Assembly (NCBI GenBank): GCA_035513995.1
Contig: DATKBL010000200.1
Span: forward strand, 1-8,259
Length of the DNA: 8,259 nt
From: DASUTW01 sp035513995
Lineage (GTDB): Bacteria; Actinomycetota; UBA4738; CALAEC01
Direction of reading: 5' to 3'
Part shown: in pieces, positions 6,438 through 8,259 of the stretch
Layout: the number at the start of each line of letters is the position of its first letter
How positions within the stretch are numbered: position 1 is the stretch's first letter
Notes under the pieces: generated by a model
Told to the model about the DNA's origin: nothing
The model's database searches: none
What the model saw: only the letters and a program-made list of their open reading frames with translations
Made by a program: the position numbers and the translations under genes

Positions 6438-7957
6438 CGGTCGTCCCGGCGGAACGGAAGCGTGAACGTGATCCGCGCCCCCCGCCCCGGCTGGTTCTCG
6501 GCCCAGGCCCTGCCGCCCTGCGCCTGCGACAGGCTCTGGACGATGAACAGCCCCAGCCCGACGCTGGCGATGTCGCCGCCGTCGGTCACCTGCTGGTAGC
6601 GCTCGAAGACGTTCGTCAGCAGATCCTCGGGGATGCCCGGCCCGTCGTCCACCACGCTGACCTGGATCTCGTGCTCGCTCCCCCGTACCTCCACCGTGAT
6701 CGTGCTCTCGTCGGGCGCGTACTTCAGCGCGTTGTCGAGGAGGTTGAGCAGGGCGTGCTCGACGGCCGAGGGGTCCCCGTACACGTTCGGGAGGTCGGAG
6801 GGGATCTTCGTCTCCACGCGGCGGGTGCCCAGCATCCCGCTCGTGAGCTCGATCTGCTCGCGCGCGATCCGCTCGATGTCCAGGCGCTCGCGCTTGAGGG
6901 CCGGGGCGGCCTCCTCGAGCCGGGTCGCGACCACCAGTCGGTGCACCATGTCGAGGATCCGCTGGCCCTGCTTCTGGATCACGTCGATGAAGGTCTTCGC
7001 CTCGGCCCCCTCGATGTCGCGGATCCTCCCCAGCAGCTTCGCGTAGCCCAGGATCGAGGTGAGCGGGGCCTTGAGGTCGTGGGTCAGGGTGCTGATGAAC
7101 TCCTGGCGTCGCTCGTCGGCCTCCGCCAGGCGGCGCCGCTCCTCGCGCTCGAGCTCGTAGGCGCGCGCGTTGCTGAGGGCGATGCCGGCGTGCTCGGCGA
7201 ACGTCTGCAGGGCCTCGAGGTCCCGGTCGGTGTACTCGCGGTCCACGGCGGTGACGCTCACGTTGAGCACCCCGAGCGGCTCGTCCTCCCCGAAGAGCGG
7301 GACCGAGATCGACGACCGAACGTCCCGCGCCTTCGTGATGAAGTGCGGGAAGCGATCGGCGGGCGGAGAGCCCTGCAGGATCACCGGCTGCCCTCGCTGG
7401 GCCACCCATCCCGCGACGCTGTCCCCCACCGGGATGGCCGCCTTCCACGCCTCCTCGTCCAGCCCCATCGCGGCCGCCACGCGGAGGTGCTTCTTGTCCT
7501 CGTCGATCAGCATCACGGACCCCTCCGTGGCGCCGAGCAGGTCCCTCGTCGCATCCAGGATCGTGCGGAGCACGGTGCCCAGCGAGAGCGCCGCGCTCAC
7601 GTCCCGACCAGCGCGCGAGAGCGCCGAGATCTCGCGGAGCCGGTTCGTGAGCCCGGCCGCGCGCACGTTCGACTCGATGAGCTGTCGCTCGGCCCGACGG
7701 AGGTCGCGCTCCTTCTGCCACACGTAGAGCGAGAACACGATCGCCAGGCCCACGAACGAGATGCGCAGGACGTCGAGGTCGAGGATCCCGATGTCCTGCC
7801 CGCTGGCCATCGAGAACAGCACGACGCCCGCCGACACCAGCACGAGCACGATGAGCGCGAGACTGACGAGCTGGCCCCGCCTGGACTCGACCTGGCCGAG
7901 CGAGCTCGGCGTCTCGTCGCTCACGCTGAACGGGACGCGCTCTTCCTCGTCGCTCAC
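6434..7957 (-). CDS. membrane-bound GAF-domain sensor histidine kinase
   Basis: This 507-residue two-component sensor autophosphorylates and passes phosphate to an unseen response regulator. Two membrane helices (about 30-50 and 63-81) are joined by only about a dozen residues, so there is no real extracellular sensor. A basic coiled-coil-like stretch (82-115) leads to a GAF domain (about 119-265). The dimerisation domain has phosphoacceptor H293 in THDLKAPLTSILGY. The ATPase domain shows the N box NLLDNALKY (N405, N409), DDGPGIP (437-443) and SVGLGLFIV (465-473). I chose the GTG at 7957 because it overlaps the purM stop as GTGA. An in-frame GTG at 8047 would add 30 arginine-rich residues lying within purM. 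No response regulator is adjacent. The GAF ligand cannot be told; translational coupling to purM suggests constitutive low expression or a link to purine status, which is inference. Confidence 0.9.
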   Translation of the reverse strand: MSDEEERVPFSVSDETPSSLGQVESRRGQLVSLALIVLVLVSAGVVLFSMASGQDIGILDLDVLRISFVGLAIVFSLYVWQKERDLRRAERQLIESNVRAAGLTNRLREISALSRAGRDVSAALSLGTVLRTILDATRDLLGATEGSVMLIDEDKKHLRVAAAMGLDEEAWKAAIPVGDSVAGWVAQRGQPVILQGSPPADRFPHFITKARDVRSSISVPLFGEDEPLGVLNVSVTAVDREYTDRDLEALQTFAEHAGIALSNARAYELEREERRRLAEADERRQEFISTLTHDLKAPLTSILGYAKLLGRIRDIEGAEAKTFIDVIQKQGQRILDMVHRLVVATRLEEAAPALKRERLDIERIAREQIELTSGMLGTRRVETKIPSDLPNVYGDPSAVEHALLNLLDNALKYAPDESTITVEVRGSEHEIQVSVVDDGPGIPEDLLTNVFERYQQVTDGGDIASVGLGLFIVQSLSQAQGGRAWAENQPGRGARITFTLPFRRDDR

Positions 7958-8259
7958 CAGGCCACCCCCGGCTCTTCGGTCACGACCCCGACCGCGCGGG
8001 CGCCGGGGGCGGTCGCGATCACCTCGTCCGCGCGGTCGGGGTCGCACACCAGCAGCATCCCCAGCCCCACGTTGAAGGTCCCGGCCACGTCCTCTTCGCT
8101 CAGTCCCCCGGCCTCCGCGAGCACGGCCAGCACCGGGGGGCGCTCCCAGGCGCTCGGGTCCAGCCTCGCCCCCAGGCCCTCCGGGAGGGCCCGCGGAAGG
8201 TTCTCACGGATCCCGCCCCCGGTCACGTGGGCGGCGGATCTCAGCGCCCCGGTCGCCGC
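7954..8259 (-). CDS. purM: phosphoribosylformylglycinamidine cyclo-ligase, C-terminal part
   Basis: PurM uses ATP to close the imidazole ring of AIR from FGAM, the fifth step of purine synthesis, in the cytoplasm. Only the last 101 residues are in the window; the frame is open through the right edge, and full proteins are about 340-355 residues. Visible markers of the C-terminal domain are AAHVTGGGIRENLPR just after the edge, the tryptophan in PSAWERPPV, and GTFNVGLGM. A GTG at 8226 is simply the valine of HVTGGG, not a start. The stop overlaps the kinase start by four bases. The 5' part and purF, often the neighbour, would lie to the right. Confidence 0.93.
   Translation of the reverse strand, partial: AATGALRSAAHVTGGGIRENLPRALPEGLGARLDPSAWERPPVLAVLAEAGGLSEEDVAGTFNVGLGMLLVCDPDRADEVIATAPGARAVGVVTEEPGVAW

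Overview
The window is high-GC DNA, very probably from an actinobacterium and quite possibly an uncultured or deep-branching lineage. The GC richness, the GTG starts, the BldC-type regulator, and the purM / leucine dehydrogenase / bldC neighbourhood all point that way. No insertion sequence, CRISPR array, phage gene or long repeat is visible, and no gap between genes exceeds 300 bases.

Layout. Positions 43-312 hold three tRNA genes in one direction: Glu(TTC), Asp(GTC) and Phe(GAA). A 10-bp hairpin lies between the last two. Positions 364-582 (minus) encode a 72-residue BldC-like DNA-binding protein. A 165-bp divergent intergenic region (583-747) follows, with two short inverted repeats and an extended -10 promoter. 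It leads into a plus-strand run of genes: leucine/valine dehydrogenase (748-1836), then E1 alpha (1903-2988), E1 beta (2981-3955) and E2 (3960-5246) of a branched-chain 2-oxoacid dehydrogenase complex. E2 overlaps by 4 nt a signal-peptide-less, cysteine-containing BtuF/TroA-like binding protein (5243-6160). A small stand-alone SH3-like protein (6199-6429) may be read from a leaderless mRNA. Its stop codon meets that of a convergent GAF-domain sensor histidine kinase (6434-7957, minus) inside a 12-bp palindrome. The kinase start overlaps by 4 nt the stop of purM, whose 3' part fills the right edge (7954-8259, minus).

How the genes fit together. The dehydrogenase deaminates Leu/Val/Ile to branched 2-oxoacids. 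E1/E2 turn these into branched acyl-CoAs for branched-chain fatty acid synthesis or catabolism. The E3 subunit is not in the window. The order bldC - Leu/Val dehydrogenase - purM recalls the Streptomyces coelicolor bldC region, here with the oxoacid dehydrogenase genes, the binding protein and the kinase placed between. I see no clearly new multi-gene system. The most interesting points are the binding protein translationally coupled to E2 and the sensor kinase translationally coupled to purM.
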